Below, one piece after another: positions 18,104 through 25,971 of a stretch of 64,000 nt of DNA. The translations under genes and the position numbers were made by a program. The notes under the pieces were generated by a model that saw only the letters and a list, made by a program, of their open reading frames with translations, searched no databases and was not told the origin of the DNA. This DNA is from Peribacillus frigoritolerans (GTDB lineage: Bacteria; Bacillota; Bacilli; Bacillales; Bacillaceae): positions 682,001 through 746,000 of the forward strand of contig NZ_SMZY01000002.1 in NCBI RefSeq assembly GCF_004358755.1, read 5' to 3'. Every line of letters begins with the position of its first letter. The stretch's first letter is position 1.

Positions 18104-19291
18104 CTAAATAATCTTATTTTGTTTAAAATCAGAAATTTGTTCTTTACTATACCCTATTTGCTGCAGGACTTCGTCCGTATGTTCTCCATATAATGGAGGG
18201 TATTTATTCATAGTTACCGGAGTTTTAGATAGTTTTAGAGGAGATCCTGTTAATTTAAGATCTTCAATGAGAGGATGTCTCATGTTTACCACCATCTCCC
18301 TGGCTTTCATTTGAGGATCTTCAAACATTTCCTTTACTGAATTGATTGGACCGTTTGGTATTCCGCTGCTATCAAACAGCTCATTCCATTCTTTTCTGGT
18401 TTTCCTTTTTATAATATCCTCACAAATCTTGATTAAATGATCCTTATTTTGAATTCTTGCTTCATTCGTACGAAACTCTTTCCTATCTGCTAAATCTGGC
18501 ACTCCCAATTGATTTGTAAACCTCCGAAATTGATCATCGTTTCCAACTGCAACGACGAAATCCCCATCCAACGCTGTGAATACTTGATAAGGGACAATGT
18601 TTGGGTGCTGATTTCCAAGCCTGACAGGTTCAATCCCGCTGCATAAAAAATTACTGGCCACATTGATTAATGAAGCAACTTGACAGTCCATTAATGAAAT
18701 ATCAATTTCCTGACCCTCTCCTGTTCTTTCCCGGTGATACAAAGCTGTCATAATTCCAATGCATGTGTATAAACCTGTTAAAACATCTGCAATCGCAACC
18801 CCGACTTTCACCGGTTTTCCTTCTGATTCACCTGTGATGCTCATTATTCCGCTCATTGCCTGAATGATATAATCATAGCCAGGCAAATCTTTATACGGTC
18901 CATTTAATCCAAAGCCTGTAATCGAAGCCATGATGAGTGATGAATTACTCTTTTTTAATTGTTCGTAGCCTAAATCCATTTTTTCTAATGTCCCTGTTTT
19001 AAAATTTTGAACCACAACATCTCCTGAAGAGACAAGCTGATGAAAAATTTCTTTGCCTTTTTCTGATTTAAGATTAAGAGTGATGCTTTTTTTATTTCTG
19101 TTCGCGCATAAATAATAAGCACTTTCCCCATTAATAAACGGCGGCCCCCAAGCTCTTGTCTCATCACCCGATTCGTGATGCTCTATCTTAATAATCTCTG
19201 CCCCTAAATCTCCAAGAACCATGGTGCAAAAAGGGCCGGCTAACACACGGGATAAATCAATGATTTTTACTCCTTCTAATGCTCTTCCCAT
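18104..19291 (-). CDS. Class III (CaiB/BaiF) CoA-transferase
   Basis: A 395-residue family III CoA-transferase that moves CoA between carboxylic acids. The N-terminal MGRALEGVKIIDLSRVLAGP, the LGDLGAEIIKIE loop and the catalytic Asp in ISLMDCQVASL (near residue 170) are all present. The C-terminal half contains the usual TRKEWNELF and NSVKEMFEDPQ segments. Substrate specificity is not readable; relatives act on formyl-, carnitinyl- or mesaconyl-CoA. GAGGC precedes the ATG. It is transcribed from 19505-19533 through a structured 200-base leader ending in a terminator. No acyl-CoA partner genes are adjacent. Confidence 0.9.
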   Translation of the reverse strand: MGRALEGVKIIDLSRVLAGPFCTMVLGDLGAEIIKIEHHESGDETRAWGPPFINGESAYYLCANRNKKSITLNLKSEKGKEIFHQLVSSGDVVVQNFKTGTLEKMDLGYEQLKKSNSSLIMASITGFGLNGPYKDLPGYDYIIQAMSGIMSITGESEGKPVKVGVAIADVLTGLYTCIGIMTALYHRERTGEGQEIDISLMDCQVASLINVASNFLCSGIEPVRLGNQHPNIVPYQVFTALDGDFVVAVGNDDQFRRFTNQLGVPDLADRKEFRTNEARIQNKDHLIKICEDIIKRKTRKEWNELFDSSGIPNGPINSVKEMFEDPQMKAREMVVNMRHPLIEDLKLTGSPLKLSKTPVTMNKYPPLYGEHTDEVLQQIGYSKEQISDFKQNKII

Positions 19292-19498
19292 TTTATCTGC
19301 CTCTTTTCTTTGGATTTATACATAAAAAAGAGCCAGTAAAACAAACAATGTCCAAACATTGCCGTTTCACTGGCTCTTAACTCAAGGCTCGTCTTCCCGC
19401 AAAAGAAGATCAAATGAATAAGGTGCCATTTTAATTTAGTATTCAAGCTATTCATTATTCCGGCTATGCAGCAAGGTTTTTGCTGTCATCGGATTGGT
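19292..19498 (-). ncRNA. Structured leader RNA or sRNA of unknown class
   Basis: About 200 bases lie between a good SigA promoter and the CoA-transferase start. On the minus strand they hold a perfect CAGCAA/TTGCTG hairpin, an 8-bp AATGAATA/TATTCATT pairing enclosing a loop of about 28 bases, a TCTTC/GAAGA hairpin, a repeated GAGCC, and a long terminator. I could not match it to T-box, SAM, TPP, FMN, lysine, glycine, cobalamin, purine, c-di-GMP, c-di-AMP, guanidine or fluoride motifs. It may be a cis-regulator or a free sRNA. Confidence 0.55.
19324..19378 (-). terminator. Intrinsic terminator in the CoA-transferase leader
   Basis: AAGAGCCAGT pairs with ACTGGCTCTT, with an inner CAATGT/ACATTG stem, followed by TTTTTT on the minus strand. 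It ends about 30 bases before the CoA-transferase start. Confidence 0.85.
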
Positions 19499-19504
19499 AC
19501 CGTC

Positions 19505-19533
19505 ATTATATCTGATTGTTCTGAATTTATCAA
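19505..19533 (-). promoter_or_regulatory. SigA promoter for the leader RNA
   Basis: TTGATA (19533-19528) and TATAAT (19510-19505) with a 17-base spacer on the minus strand. Confidence 0.75.
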
Positions 19534-19622
19534 TCTAATATTTATTTATAAGTTACAACTCCTCTTACAAAATACTGTCGGTATATAGGTAAAAGAAACA
19601 TTATTAATTCCAGCTTAAATGA

Positions 19623-19652
19623 TTGGAAGAACAGAAAAATGAAAGATATAAT
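19623..19652 (+). promoter_or_regulatory. Candidate SigA promoter of the short SDR gene
   Basis: TTGGAA (19623-19628) and TATAAT (19647-19652) with an 18-base spacer, 34 bases before the ATG at 19686. Confidence 0.6.
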
Positions 19653-19685
19653 AGAAACCATAATCATCCATAAGGAGGCTGTTCA

Positions 19686-20285
19686 ATGAGGATATTACTA
19701 ATAGGTGCAAGCGGAACAATCGGAAATGCGATTGTAAAAGAATTTGGTACAGATCATGAAATCATTCGTGCAGGCCGTAACGGCGCAGATGTGGAAGTAG
19801 ATTTCACTTCTCCGGAAAGCATAAAAAAGATGTATGAAGCTGTGGGCAAAGTAGACGCAGTTGTCAGCGCTGCCGGAAGAGCACAATTTGCCCCCCTTGA
19901 AGAGCTTACGCCTGAATTAAATGAAACAGGAATCATGAGCAAACTAAAAGGGCAGGTCAACCTCGTCTTACTCGGCATCCCTTTTGTAAATGACGGAGGC
20001 AGCTTTACTCTCACCAGCGGAGTCATGATGGATGATCCGATTCTTAAAGGAGCTTCCGCAGCCATGGCGAACGGGGGAATTCAGTCGTTTGTCAGAGCAT
20101 CTTCCATCGAAATGCCGCGAGGAATCAGAATCAATAACGTAAGTCCCAATGTCCTGATTGAATCCATGGATAAGTATGCTGAATTTTTTCAGGGCTTTAA
20201 ACCGGTTGCTGCAGCGGATGCAGCACTTGCTTATAAAAAGAGTGTCCTTGGTGCTCAAACGGGGCAAACGTATAAAGTGTATTAA
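19686..20285 (+). CDS. Short (199-residue) SDR protein lacking YxxxK
   Basis: A short-chain dehydrogenase-like Rossmann protein. The nucleotide-binding LLIGASGTIGNAIVKEFG at the start and AGRNG after the second strand are clear, and VVSAAGRAQF replaces the usual NAG. The SDR catalytic Tyr-x3-Lys is absent: the segment reads KGASAAMANGGIQSF. The family of about 200-residue proteins with this change is widespread, so it is not a local mutation. Activity is uncertain; it may be a dehydrogenase with altered chemistry or a sensor. AAGGAGG precedes the ATG. Confidence 0.85.
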   Translation: MRILLIGASGTIGNAIVKEFGTDHEIIRAGRNGADVEVDFTSPESIKKMYEAVGKVDAVVSAAGRAQFAPLEELTPELNETGIMSKLKGQVNLVLLGIPFVNDGGSFTLTSGVMMDDPILKGASAAMANGGIQSFVRASSIEMPRGIRINNVSPNVLIESMDKYAEFFQGFKPVAAADAALAYKKSVLGAQTGQTYKVY

Positions 20286-20292
20286 GAAAAGA

Positions 20293-20415
20293 GCAAGCGC
20301 CTGTTTAGCGCAGTCATGACAGCTAAGGATCCGACAGAAAAGGCGCTTATTGCCAATACTTGCGGATCCGTTCTGGCCGAGGAGCTTGAGCGATTCCGCT
20401 CGCCATCGAAGCGCA
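20293..20415 (+). repeat. Structured intergenic repeat, copy A
   Basis: It starts 8 bases after the SDR stop and shares its layout with 55798-55900: GCAAGCGCCT at the left edge, AAGGATCCG, GGCGCT, then TTGCCAATACTTGCGGATCC. GGATCCG and CGGATCC, and AGCGC ends, can pair. It occupies a decayed intergenic stretch. Confidence 0.55.
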
Positions 20416-20446
20416 AAATATTATACTTTTTTCTCTTTTTAAAAGG

Positions 20447-20476
20447 AAAACGGCAGCTCACAGGCTGCCGTTTTTG
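20447..20476 (+). terminator. Terminator-like hairpin
   Basis: AAAACGGCAGC / GCTGCCGTTTTT with a 6-base loop. It may end the 19686 gene after the repeat, or act for the minus-strand remnant. Confidence 0.7.
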
Positions 20477-20607
20477 TTAAAAGTTTGAGATGCCGCTCCA
20501 TTCCTGAAAGCGGTACAAGAAGCGAAGTCCGAGCGAATCATCTGCAAAGATCTCATAATCTTCTGTATAAATACCTGACTCGTTAGACAGCTGCACTTTC
20601 GTTAAGG
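20477..20607 (-). pseudogene. Frameshifted remnant of an unidentified gene
   Basis: A minus-strand frame ends in DYEIFADDSLGLRFLYRFQE and then WSGISNF before a TAA. An in-frame stop lies before it, while a neighbouring frame offers MSGADVN, so a one-base shift has broken a small gene. The parent family was not recognised. Confidence 0.4.
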
Positions 20608-20625
20608 TTTACATCTGCTCCCGAC

Positions 20626-20854
20626 ATATTTTAATAGGTGTTTATGGGGGCAACTATAATGTGTTTCCATTGGGATGGGTTAGAAATATCAATCTGAGAA
20701 TGGGCATCAGTCATACATTTTATGAATAAATTTTTGGAAAAATAACGAATAACGAATTTGACCCACACACAAAGTGGCCTTTGGATAAGCAAGTCATAGT
20801 TATCAAATATTTAATAGTCGTGAGGACGACTGGATAAAAGTCGTCTTAAAACCG
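20626..20854 (+). pseudogene. Decayed C-terminus of a zinc alcohol dehydrogenase
   Basis: Frames on the plus strand read GVYGGNYNVFPLGWVRNINL then RMG, matching TGVYGSKYNMFPLGNIFERN of the intact gene at 3849-4988, and after shifts SHSYQIFNSREDDWIKVVLK matching SEAYKIFNDHEDECVKVVLK. An internal TAA and frameshifts make it non-functional. The first two thirds of the gene are missing. Confidence 0.8.
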
Positions 20855-21014
20855 TTATCCTATTTTCTTATTAGTTTATATGGATGAATTGAAAGTTTGC
20901 ATAATTGCGAACCCTAAGCGAAAGGTTGAATGGACTCTCACATTGTGTATAGAATTCTTTTTGTCTGTTATTATTAGATTATTGGATAATTAAGCTCGTA
21001 ATTTGGGTAGCAAT

Positions 21015-21083
21015 AGTAAGGTGGTCTAAGTCCTATTTTAGACATTGGCCAGGAATCCTCCATATAGACCATCTTTACTTTTT
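21015..21083. repeat. Long imperfect inverted repeat
   Basis: AGTAAGGTGGTCTA and TAGACCATCTTTACT flank a 36-base loop, followed by TTTTTC on the plus strand. It could be a terminator facing either way or a small degenerate element. Apart from this and the remnants, 20286-21156 holds no gene I can support. Confidence 0.45.
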
Positions 21084-21156
21084 CATTTGAATGGTTTACT
21101 AGCAATAGCTTTACTTCTGGATTAAATTCATACCTCAAAATGGTAATCCCCTTCCA

Positions 21157-22137
21157 TTAGGAATGTGTGGATTCTCCCCCATCAACATGAAGAACTTGAC
21201 CAGTAACAAAACGAGAATCATCAGAAGCAAGATAGACAAAGGTTGGTGCGAGTTCAAATGGATGGGCAACTCGTTCCATTGGATTAAATGCTCCATATAC
21301 AGCGACTTGGTCTGACGAGAAACTTGCTGAAATAAGCGGGGTCCAAATACGGCCGGGGGCGACGGCATTGACTCGGATCCCTTGTTTCACGACATTTTTA
21401 GCCAAGGCACGTGTCCAGCCAACTATTGCTCCTTTTGTGGCCGTATAATCAATCATTTGCTGCTCACCTACATACGTCACCACTGAAGTAGTGCCAATGA
21501 TTGAGCTGCCTGGTTTTAAATGAGGAAGCGCTGCTCTTGTTGTGTAAAAATGAGAGTATATATTAACTTTGAAGGTGTTATCGAATTGCTCATCTGTAAT
21601 GTCAAGCAGACTTAGTTGTTGGAATTGGATACCAACGTGGTTACAAAGAATATCGAGACGTCCAAACGTATTTACTGTTTGTGCTACAATGGAGATACAC
21701 TGTTGTTTGTCTCGCAAGTCACCAGGCATTAGTAAACAACGTTGTCCGAGTTGTTCAATCCTCGTTTTAGTCCTATTTGCATCCTCATGTTCATCTAAGT
21801 ATGAAATAGCAACATCTGCGCCTTCTTTAGCAAACGCGATTGCTGCTGCTGCACCAATACCACTGTCACCCCCTGTAATAAGAGCTACTTTTCCTGTTAA
21901 CTTTCCACTCCCTTTATAGTTCGGGTTTTCGATAATTGGAAGGGGCACCATAAATTTTTCCTCTCCGGGATGGCGCAGCTGGCGCTGTTCAGGTAAACTT
22001 ATCGGGATTTCTTCGTAACGTGTGATTTTCCCATAGTTAGGGTACATGGGATAAGGTTGAGTTTTCATGTTCGCTTTAAACATTTGTTGCATTTGCTTTA
22101 TTTGATCTAATTGACGACTTTGATCCTTTTGATCCAT
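21157..22137 (-). CDS. Long-form SDR oxidoreductase (YhxC/YhxD/YhdF-like)
   Basis: A 326-residue short-chain dehydrogenase with an N-terminal extension of about 80 residues rich in Gln and Pro. The core begins [23 protein letters not shown] lies near residue 165, and the catalytic Ser-Tyr-Lys set is in TTSVVTYVG and DYTATKG. It matches the stress-associated long SDR group of Bacillus. The substrate is unknown. The RBS is TAGGAGG, 5 to 6 bases before the ATG. Monocistronic. Confidence 0.9.
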   Translation of the reverse strand: MDQKDQSRQLDQIKQMQQMFKANMKTQPYPMYPNYGKITRYEEIPISLPEQRQLRHPGEEKFMVPLPIIENPNYKGSGKLTGKVALITGGDSGIGAAAAIAFAKEGADVAISYLDEHEDANRTKTRIEQLGQRCLLMPGDLRDKQQCISIVAQTVNTFGRLDILCNHVGIQFQQLSLLDITDEQFDNTFKVNIYSHFYTTRAALPHLKPGSSIIGTTSVVTYVGEQQMIDYTATKGAIVGWTRALAKNVVKQGIRVNAVAPGRIWTPLISASFSSDQVAVYGAFNPMERVAHPFELAPTFVYLASDDSRFVTGQVLHVDGGESTHS

Positions 22138-22230
22138 GGAAACCTCCTATAGAAATAATTTTCTACTATAGAATGTTTATGTTGTTCACTACAATTAAAG
22201 TATAAAATGTGTGAAAAAAGCCTTTCTTAT

Positions 22231-22263
22231 AAAAAAAACACCATTTTAACTATAAAATGGTGT
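22231..22263 (-). terminator. Terminator of the sortase operon
   Basis: ACACCATTTTA / TAAAATGGTGT with a 4-base loop and a run of eight T on the minus strand, about 100 bases beyond the sortase stop. Confidence 0.85.
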
Positions 22264-22362
22264 GCGAGTTTCTCTGCAAATTCAATTGCATTTTTCATGT
22301 CAAATTGAAATCTCCTCCAAAACGGAACCCGTTACTTGTTTCAATTCGGTTTTAGTTATTAT

Positions 22363-23343
22363 TTATTTTACGGCTGCGATTTCAGAAGGCTCTGATTCCT
22401 GCCCATAAGCATCAATTGCGGTTACATAATACGTGTGATCAGCGGCGTTTTCATCGGTAAAGCTTTTTCTTTCATGGGCTGAGACGCTTCCCGCCTTTTC
22501 GAAGTTGCCCCCATTTTTGTCACCTCTGTAAATTCTGTACCCCACGATGTTTTCACTTCTTACAGCGTGCCATGTTACAAACGTGCCGTTTATCTCTACA
22601 CTTTCAGGTGAAGCGGGCGGTGCTTCCTTTTTGATTTCCTTGTCTTTTTTCAGTTCAGCATACACGACGAGTCTTTCTTCATGTGTACCAGCTGATCGGT
22701 TGAATGTGCCTGAGCATGTAATCAGGTTTAGATGTTGTCCTTCTGAGGTCTGAAAGATTTCATCGATAGGAGCTGATCCCCGGGGATAGCTTTCTTGTTT
22801 TTTCACAAGAAAAGTCAAGGCCTTTCCTGATTTATCTGTCACAATAATTTCATCACCTTGCTTTAAGTCTTTTAAATGAAAGAAGATGGCAGGTCCTGTT
22901 TTGCTGTCCACGTGTCCGGCAAGAACAGAGCTGCCTCTGCTTCCTGGTTTTACCCCCGGTTCAAACCAGCCTACATCCTTGATTTTCTGAGGGACTCCCA
23001 TCTGTCCGTTTTCTAAAATACCTACCTGTTCAATGTTCGCTTCTACTTTTATTGAAGGGATCTCTACTTTAACAGGCGTTATGCCTTTCATTTGAGCCGA
23101 TTGTCTTGCTTGTGCTTCTGTCAGCTTTTTAACTTCGGATTTTAATAGAGTAAACTCATTGGATAATGGGCTTTCTGCGTTTTCAGATTCAGCTGTTACA
23201 TTCTCCGTCTGAACTTCCGTTTGCTCTGCTGTTTTTTGGGACTGTTTTTGGGAGGATTGCTGATTTGGAAAAATACCATAATTGTAGCCTGCGAGGATAA
23301 AACAGATAAGACTGCTGATAGAAAGAATCATAATTTTTTTCAT
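22363..23343 (-). CDS. Class F/D-type sortase fused to a fibronectin III domain
   Basis: A transpeptidase that cleaves a sorting signal and attaches proteins to the cell wall. Order: one membrane helix (about residues 5-22), a Gln/Thr-rich linker, the sortase domain (about 90-232), and a fibronectin type III domain (about 240-326). Catalytic residues are His144 (LAGHVDS), Cys210 (LITCSGTF) and Arg224 (HEERLVV). The sequence is closest to class F, sometimes annotated as class D. The FN3 fusion is unusual. It follows its presumed substrate by 62 bases, with a hairpin between that could lower its level relative to the substrate. GAGGTG precedes the ATG. Confidence 0.9.
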   Translation of the reverse strand: MKKIMILSISSLICFILAGYNYGIFPNQQSSQKQSQKTAEQTEVQTENVTAESENAESPLSNEFTLLKSEVKKLTEAQARQSAQMKGITPVKVEIPSIKVEANIEQVGILENGQMGVPQKIKDVGWFEPGVKPGSRGSSVLAGHVDSKTGPAIFFHLKDLKQGDEIIVTDKSGKALTFLVKKQESYPRGSAPIDEIFQTSEGQHLNLITCSGTFNRSAGTHEERLVVYAELKKDKEIKKEAPPASPESVEINGTFVTWHAVRSENIVGYRIYRGDKNGGNFEKAGSVSAHERKSFTDENAADHTYYVTAIDAYGQESEPSEIAAVK

Positions 23344-23370
23344 GGGACCGCTGCACCTCTTTTAATTGAA

Positions 23371-23400
23371 GAAGAAGAGAGGTCTCCCTCTCTTCATCCA
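23371..23400 (-). terminator. Partial terminator between substrate and sortase
   Basis: GAAGAGAGG / CCTCTCTTC with a 4-base loop and a TTCTTC tail on the minus strand. The weak tail suggests read-through and lower sortase expression. Confidence 0.55.
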
Positions 23401-23405
23401 TTTAT

Positions 23406-24749
23406 TTATTGTTGATTAGCTGATTTTCTGCGGAACCAGAACAATGCTGTAAGAGCAAGGAGTGATCCAAGACCTGCAAATGTCATAGCAGAAGCAGATG
23501 ATGCTTCGCTTGCTCCGCCCATTCCTGTTTTCGGCATATCTTCAGGCATTTCTGAAGCTGCAAATTTGTCGGGCATTTGCGTTACAATTGCATTTCCCAA
23601 TGTTTGGCCTACACCAAACATGAATTTGTATCCTTCGCGGAATGATTGGTAAGAAGCATCGTAGTCTCCAGCAACGTACTGGTCAAATGTTTGAGTGACA
23701 AGTGCTTCATGCGCTTTAACGGCACCTTCCGCATCCTTTGGCGGCAAGTTTTCAGCAGTAGCTGCACCAAGGAATGCACCAAAATCCATTGCAAACTGAT
23801 CAAGCTTAGCTTTTGCTTCTTTTACTTTTGCTTCGTCACCTTCAAGAGTGGCTGCTACAATTTCAGCCTGTGCATTGATATGGTTGCCCTGCCATACTTT
23901 TTCAAACTGTGCTGCGCCTTCCTCTCCGTAGATAGAGCCGATTGCCGCTTTGAAGTCTGCCGTGTTTGCATCTTCAGACCAGCTGACGAAGTCGTAATCT
24001 TCTTTTTGGTCAAAACCTTTTTGCATGCCTGTAGCTGCTAATGCGAAATGTTCAGCTGCAAGACTGTTTAATGTTGAACGAAGATCTGCTGCAGGAGTAT
24101 CTGATTTTGTGTTTTCAAATTTCTCAGGCATTTGCGTCGTGATGGCTCCTGCTAGTGCATCACTGATGACATACATATGCTTGTACCCTTCACGGAACGT
24201 TTCATTCGCTTCTTTATAGTCGCCTTCAACGTAGTTATCAAATACTTCAAGAACTTGTGCTTCGTGAACTTTTACCGCTTCTTCAGCTGCTTTTTTTGGA
24301 AGCTTGCCTTCAGTTGCTGTTCCTAAGAAAGCAGAGAATTCTTCTACAAATTCCGCAACTTCTTTTTCAGCTTCTGCACGTGCATTTTCATCTTTGTCTT
24401 TTGCTGCGTTTACTAGATCTGCGGTGTAATCATTGTGGCCTCTGAAGATTCTCTCAAATTCAGCAGCGCCTTCTTCTCCATATACCGAAGCAATTGCCGG
24501 CGTCATGTCAGCTGCGTTTTGATCAAGTGCTTTATTTGCGGCTTCTGCATCTTTTGCACCATCATACGATTTTGTCATGGCCGATACGGCTAAAACGAAG
24601 TGTTCAGATAAGAGATAGTCTAAATCTGCTCTAAGTTGAGCGGCCGGTGTATTAACTGTCGGCTTCATTTCTTCTGCCTTGGCTGTTCCAAAAGCTGGGA
24701 CGAGTAATGATAAGCTAAGTGCTGGTACTAATAACTTCTTGATTTTCAT
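23406..24749 (-). CDS. Sortase-anchored surface protein with two copies of a helical domain
   Basis: A 447-residue cell-wall protein. It has a signal peptide (about residues 1-25), domain 1 (about 33-208), domain 2 (about 212-390), then a sorting signal: MPKTG near residue 405, a hydrophobic stretch and RRKSANQQ. Both domains share the landmarks [LA]xEHF, [VI]YGEEGAA, FLGxAT, VHEA or AHEA, FREGYK and QMP[ED]KF. They are alpha-helical with conserved His and Glu. I do not recognise a named domain. The single-domain secreted protein at 36879-37526 is a third relative. MPKTG rather than LPXTG fits a non-class-A sortase, and the sortase gene is next door. ATG 24749 follows AAGGAGAG by about 9 bases. 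Confidence 0.85.
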   Translation of the reverse strand: MKIKKLLVPALSLSLLVPAFGTAKAEEMKPTVNTPAAQLRADLDYLLSEHFVLAVSAMTKSYDGAKDAEAANKALDQNAADMTPAIASVYGEEGAAEFERIFRGHNDYTADLVNAAKDKDENARAEAEKEVAEFVEEFSAFLGTATEGKLPKKAAEEAVKVHEAQVLEVFDNYVEGDYKEANETFREGYKHMYVISDALAGAITTQMPEKFENTKSDTPAADLRSTLNSLAAEHFALAATGMQKGFDQKEDYDFVSWSEDANTADFKAAIGSIYGEEGAAQFEKVWQGNHINAQAEIVAATLEGDEAKVKEAKAKLDQFAMDFGAFLGAATAENLPPKDAEGAVKAHEALVTQTFDQYVAGDYDASYQSFREGYKFMFGVGQTLGNAIVTQMPDKFAASEMPEDMPKTGMGGASEASSASAMTFAGLGSLLALTALFWFRRKSANQQ

Positions 24750-24909
24750 GATTCCACTCTCCTTCATTTTTTGAGTTCTTTTTGAACTTCTTGTTAAGGA
24801 TAACGAGTGGGTTTTTGATATGGATCACTTTTTTGTTTATTTTCTTTTTTTGCTATAAAATGACTTGAGAGATTATGAAGTTGTGATTAAAAACTGCGGG
24901 GGACTCACT

Positions 24910-25584
24910 ATGAATGAACCGACGATTTTGATAATAGACGATGAAGAACCTATGAGGTCATTGATTAAGACCTTTTTACACAAAGATGGTTATAACGTAT
25001 CTGAAGCTTCTAATGGCCCGGAAGCTCTCGAACTGATTTCAAAAAAAGAACCTGATCTTATCCTTGTAGATGTGATGATGCCCTTTATGGATGGATTTGC
25101 TTTTGCGGAAGAGTTAAAGAAATCTTATCAAATCCCGCTTATTTTTTTATCTGCTAAAGGAGAGGAATGGGATAAAATTCATGGTCTTAAGCTTGGCGGA
25201 GACGATTACATTGTCAAGCCATTCCATCCAGGAGAGCTTCTCGCGCGAATTGAATCCGTTTTAAGAAGAGCCAACTATCAAACCAGGCAAAGTGCAGAAC
25301 TATCAATCGGCCCGCTCGTTTTGGATTCCATGGCCTACCGTGCATATATCCATGGCAAGCCGATGTCCTTAACCCTTAAAGAATTTGACATGCTGTCCCT
25401 GCTCGCTAAAAATAAAGGAACCGTTTTTTCGCGCGATCAGCTGCTTCAGGCTGTGTGGGGAGACGATTACAAAGGCACCGGCAGAACAGTCGATACCCAT
25501 ATCAAAACCCTGCGGCTGAAATTAAAGGACGAGGCAAAACTGATTCAGACTGTATGGAGTGTGGGGTATAAGTTTGAAGTGTAG
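24910..25584 (+). CDS. OmpR/PhoB family response regulator, orphan
   Basis: A 224-residue DNA-binding response regulator. The receiver domain has the acidic pair in IIDDEE, phospho-acceptor Asp54 (LVDVMMP), the switch Ser in IFLSAKG and Lys in DDYIVKPF. The winged-helix C-terminal domain spans about residues 130-224. ATG 24910 follows GGGGGAC; earlier starts in frame lack an RBS. No histidine kinase lies beside it. It is divergent from the sortase substrate gene, with 160 bases between, so it may control that operon. Confidence 0.9.
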   Translation: MNEPTILIIDDEEPMRSLIKTFLHKDGYNVSEASNGPEALELISKKEPDLILVDVMMPFMDGFAFAEELKKSYQIPLIFLSAKGEEWDKIHGLKLGGDDYIVKPFHPGELLARIESVLRRANYQTRQSAELSIGPLVLDSMAYRAYIHGKPMSLTLKEFDMLSLLAKNKGTVFSRDQLLQAVWGDDYKGTGRTVDTHIKTLRLKLKDEAKLIQTVWSVGYKFEV

Positions 25585-25690
25585 AAGTGAAGGTTTAAGA
25601 AGGCAGTGCATATTGAGGTTGAGGAGTATGACACCTTAAATCTATCCTTGTTTTGAGGTTGTCCAGAAAGTCTGTTTTCGCATAATTGTT

Positions 25691-25732
25691 GTTTTCGATT
25701 AGAAATAGTGTCCGTTCCTTCCGCTCCACTTA
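25691..25732 (+). repeat. Short Bacillaceae repeat fragment
   Basis: GTTTTCGATTA...TCCGTTCCTTCCGCTCCACTTA recurs with few changes at 45208-45250. It resembles the edge of the intergenic repeat seen in full at 41103-41233. The rest of the 390-base gap 25585-25971 holds only this and two terminators. Confidence 0.55.
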
Positions 25733-25791
25733 AGATTTTTAACATGCAGTCAGTCTATAAACAACTAAGTTTACGAAAAGAACCTACAGAA

Positions 25792-25838
25792 AAAAGCAGG
25801 CAGGAAATAGCATTCGTTTTCCCTGCCTGCTTCATTTT
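25792..25838 (+). terminator. Terminator-like hairpin downstream of the response regulator
   Basis: AAGCAGGCAGG and CCTGCCTGCTT arms with a weak T-rich tail. Confidence 0.65.
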
Positions 25839-25913
25839 AGAGAATTATTGGACAATCCCATAATTCCCTTTCTCTTTACTGCAGTTCTTCACTAATTTAG
25901 TTTTCAAAAATAA

Positions 25914-25950
25914 ACGGGTGCAAATTACTTTGTAATTTGCACCCGTTTTC
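25914..25950. terminator. Bidirectional terminator, mainly for yeeI
   Basis: A 15-bp perfect stem (ACGGGTGCAAATTAC / GTAATTTGCACCCGT) with a 3-base loop, 22 bases from the yeeI stop. Flanking A and T runs suit both directions. Confidence 0.85.
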
Positions 25951-25971
25951 TTCTATATAATACTTTTTCTA

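Noticed and set aside
19292-19498. T-box, SAM or cobalamin riboswitch for the leader RNA
   Set aside because: No T-box GGTGG core with an aminoacyl-tRNA-related gene, no SAM-I core and no B12 box; short resemblances (GGCACC, GGAAGAC) are not in the right order.
20293-20415. Insertion sequence or MITE with target duplication
   Set aside because: No transposase, no clean terminal inverted repeats with flanking duplications; only structured arms shared with the copy at 55.8 kb.
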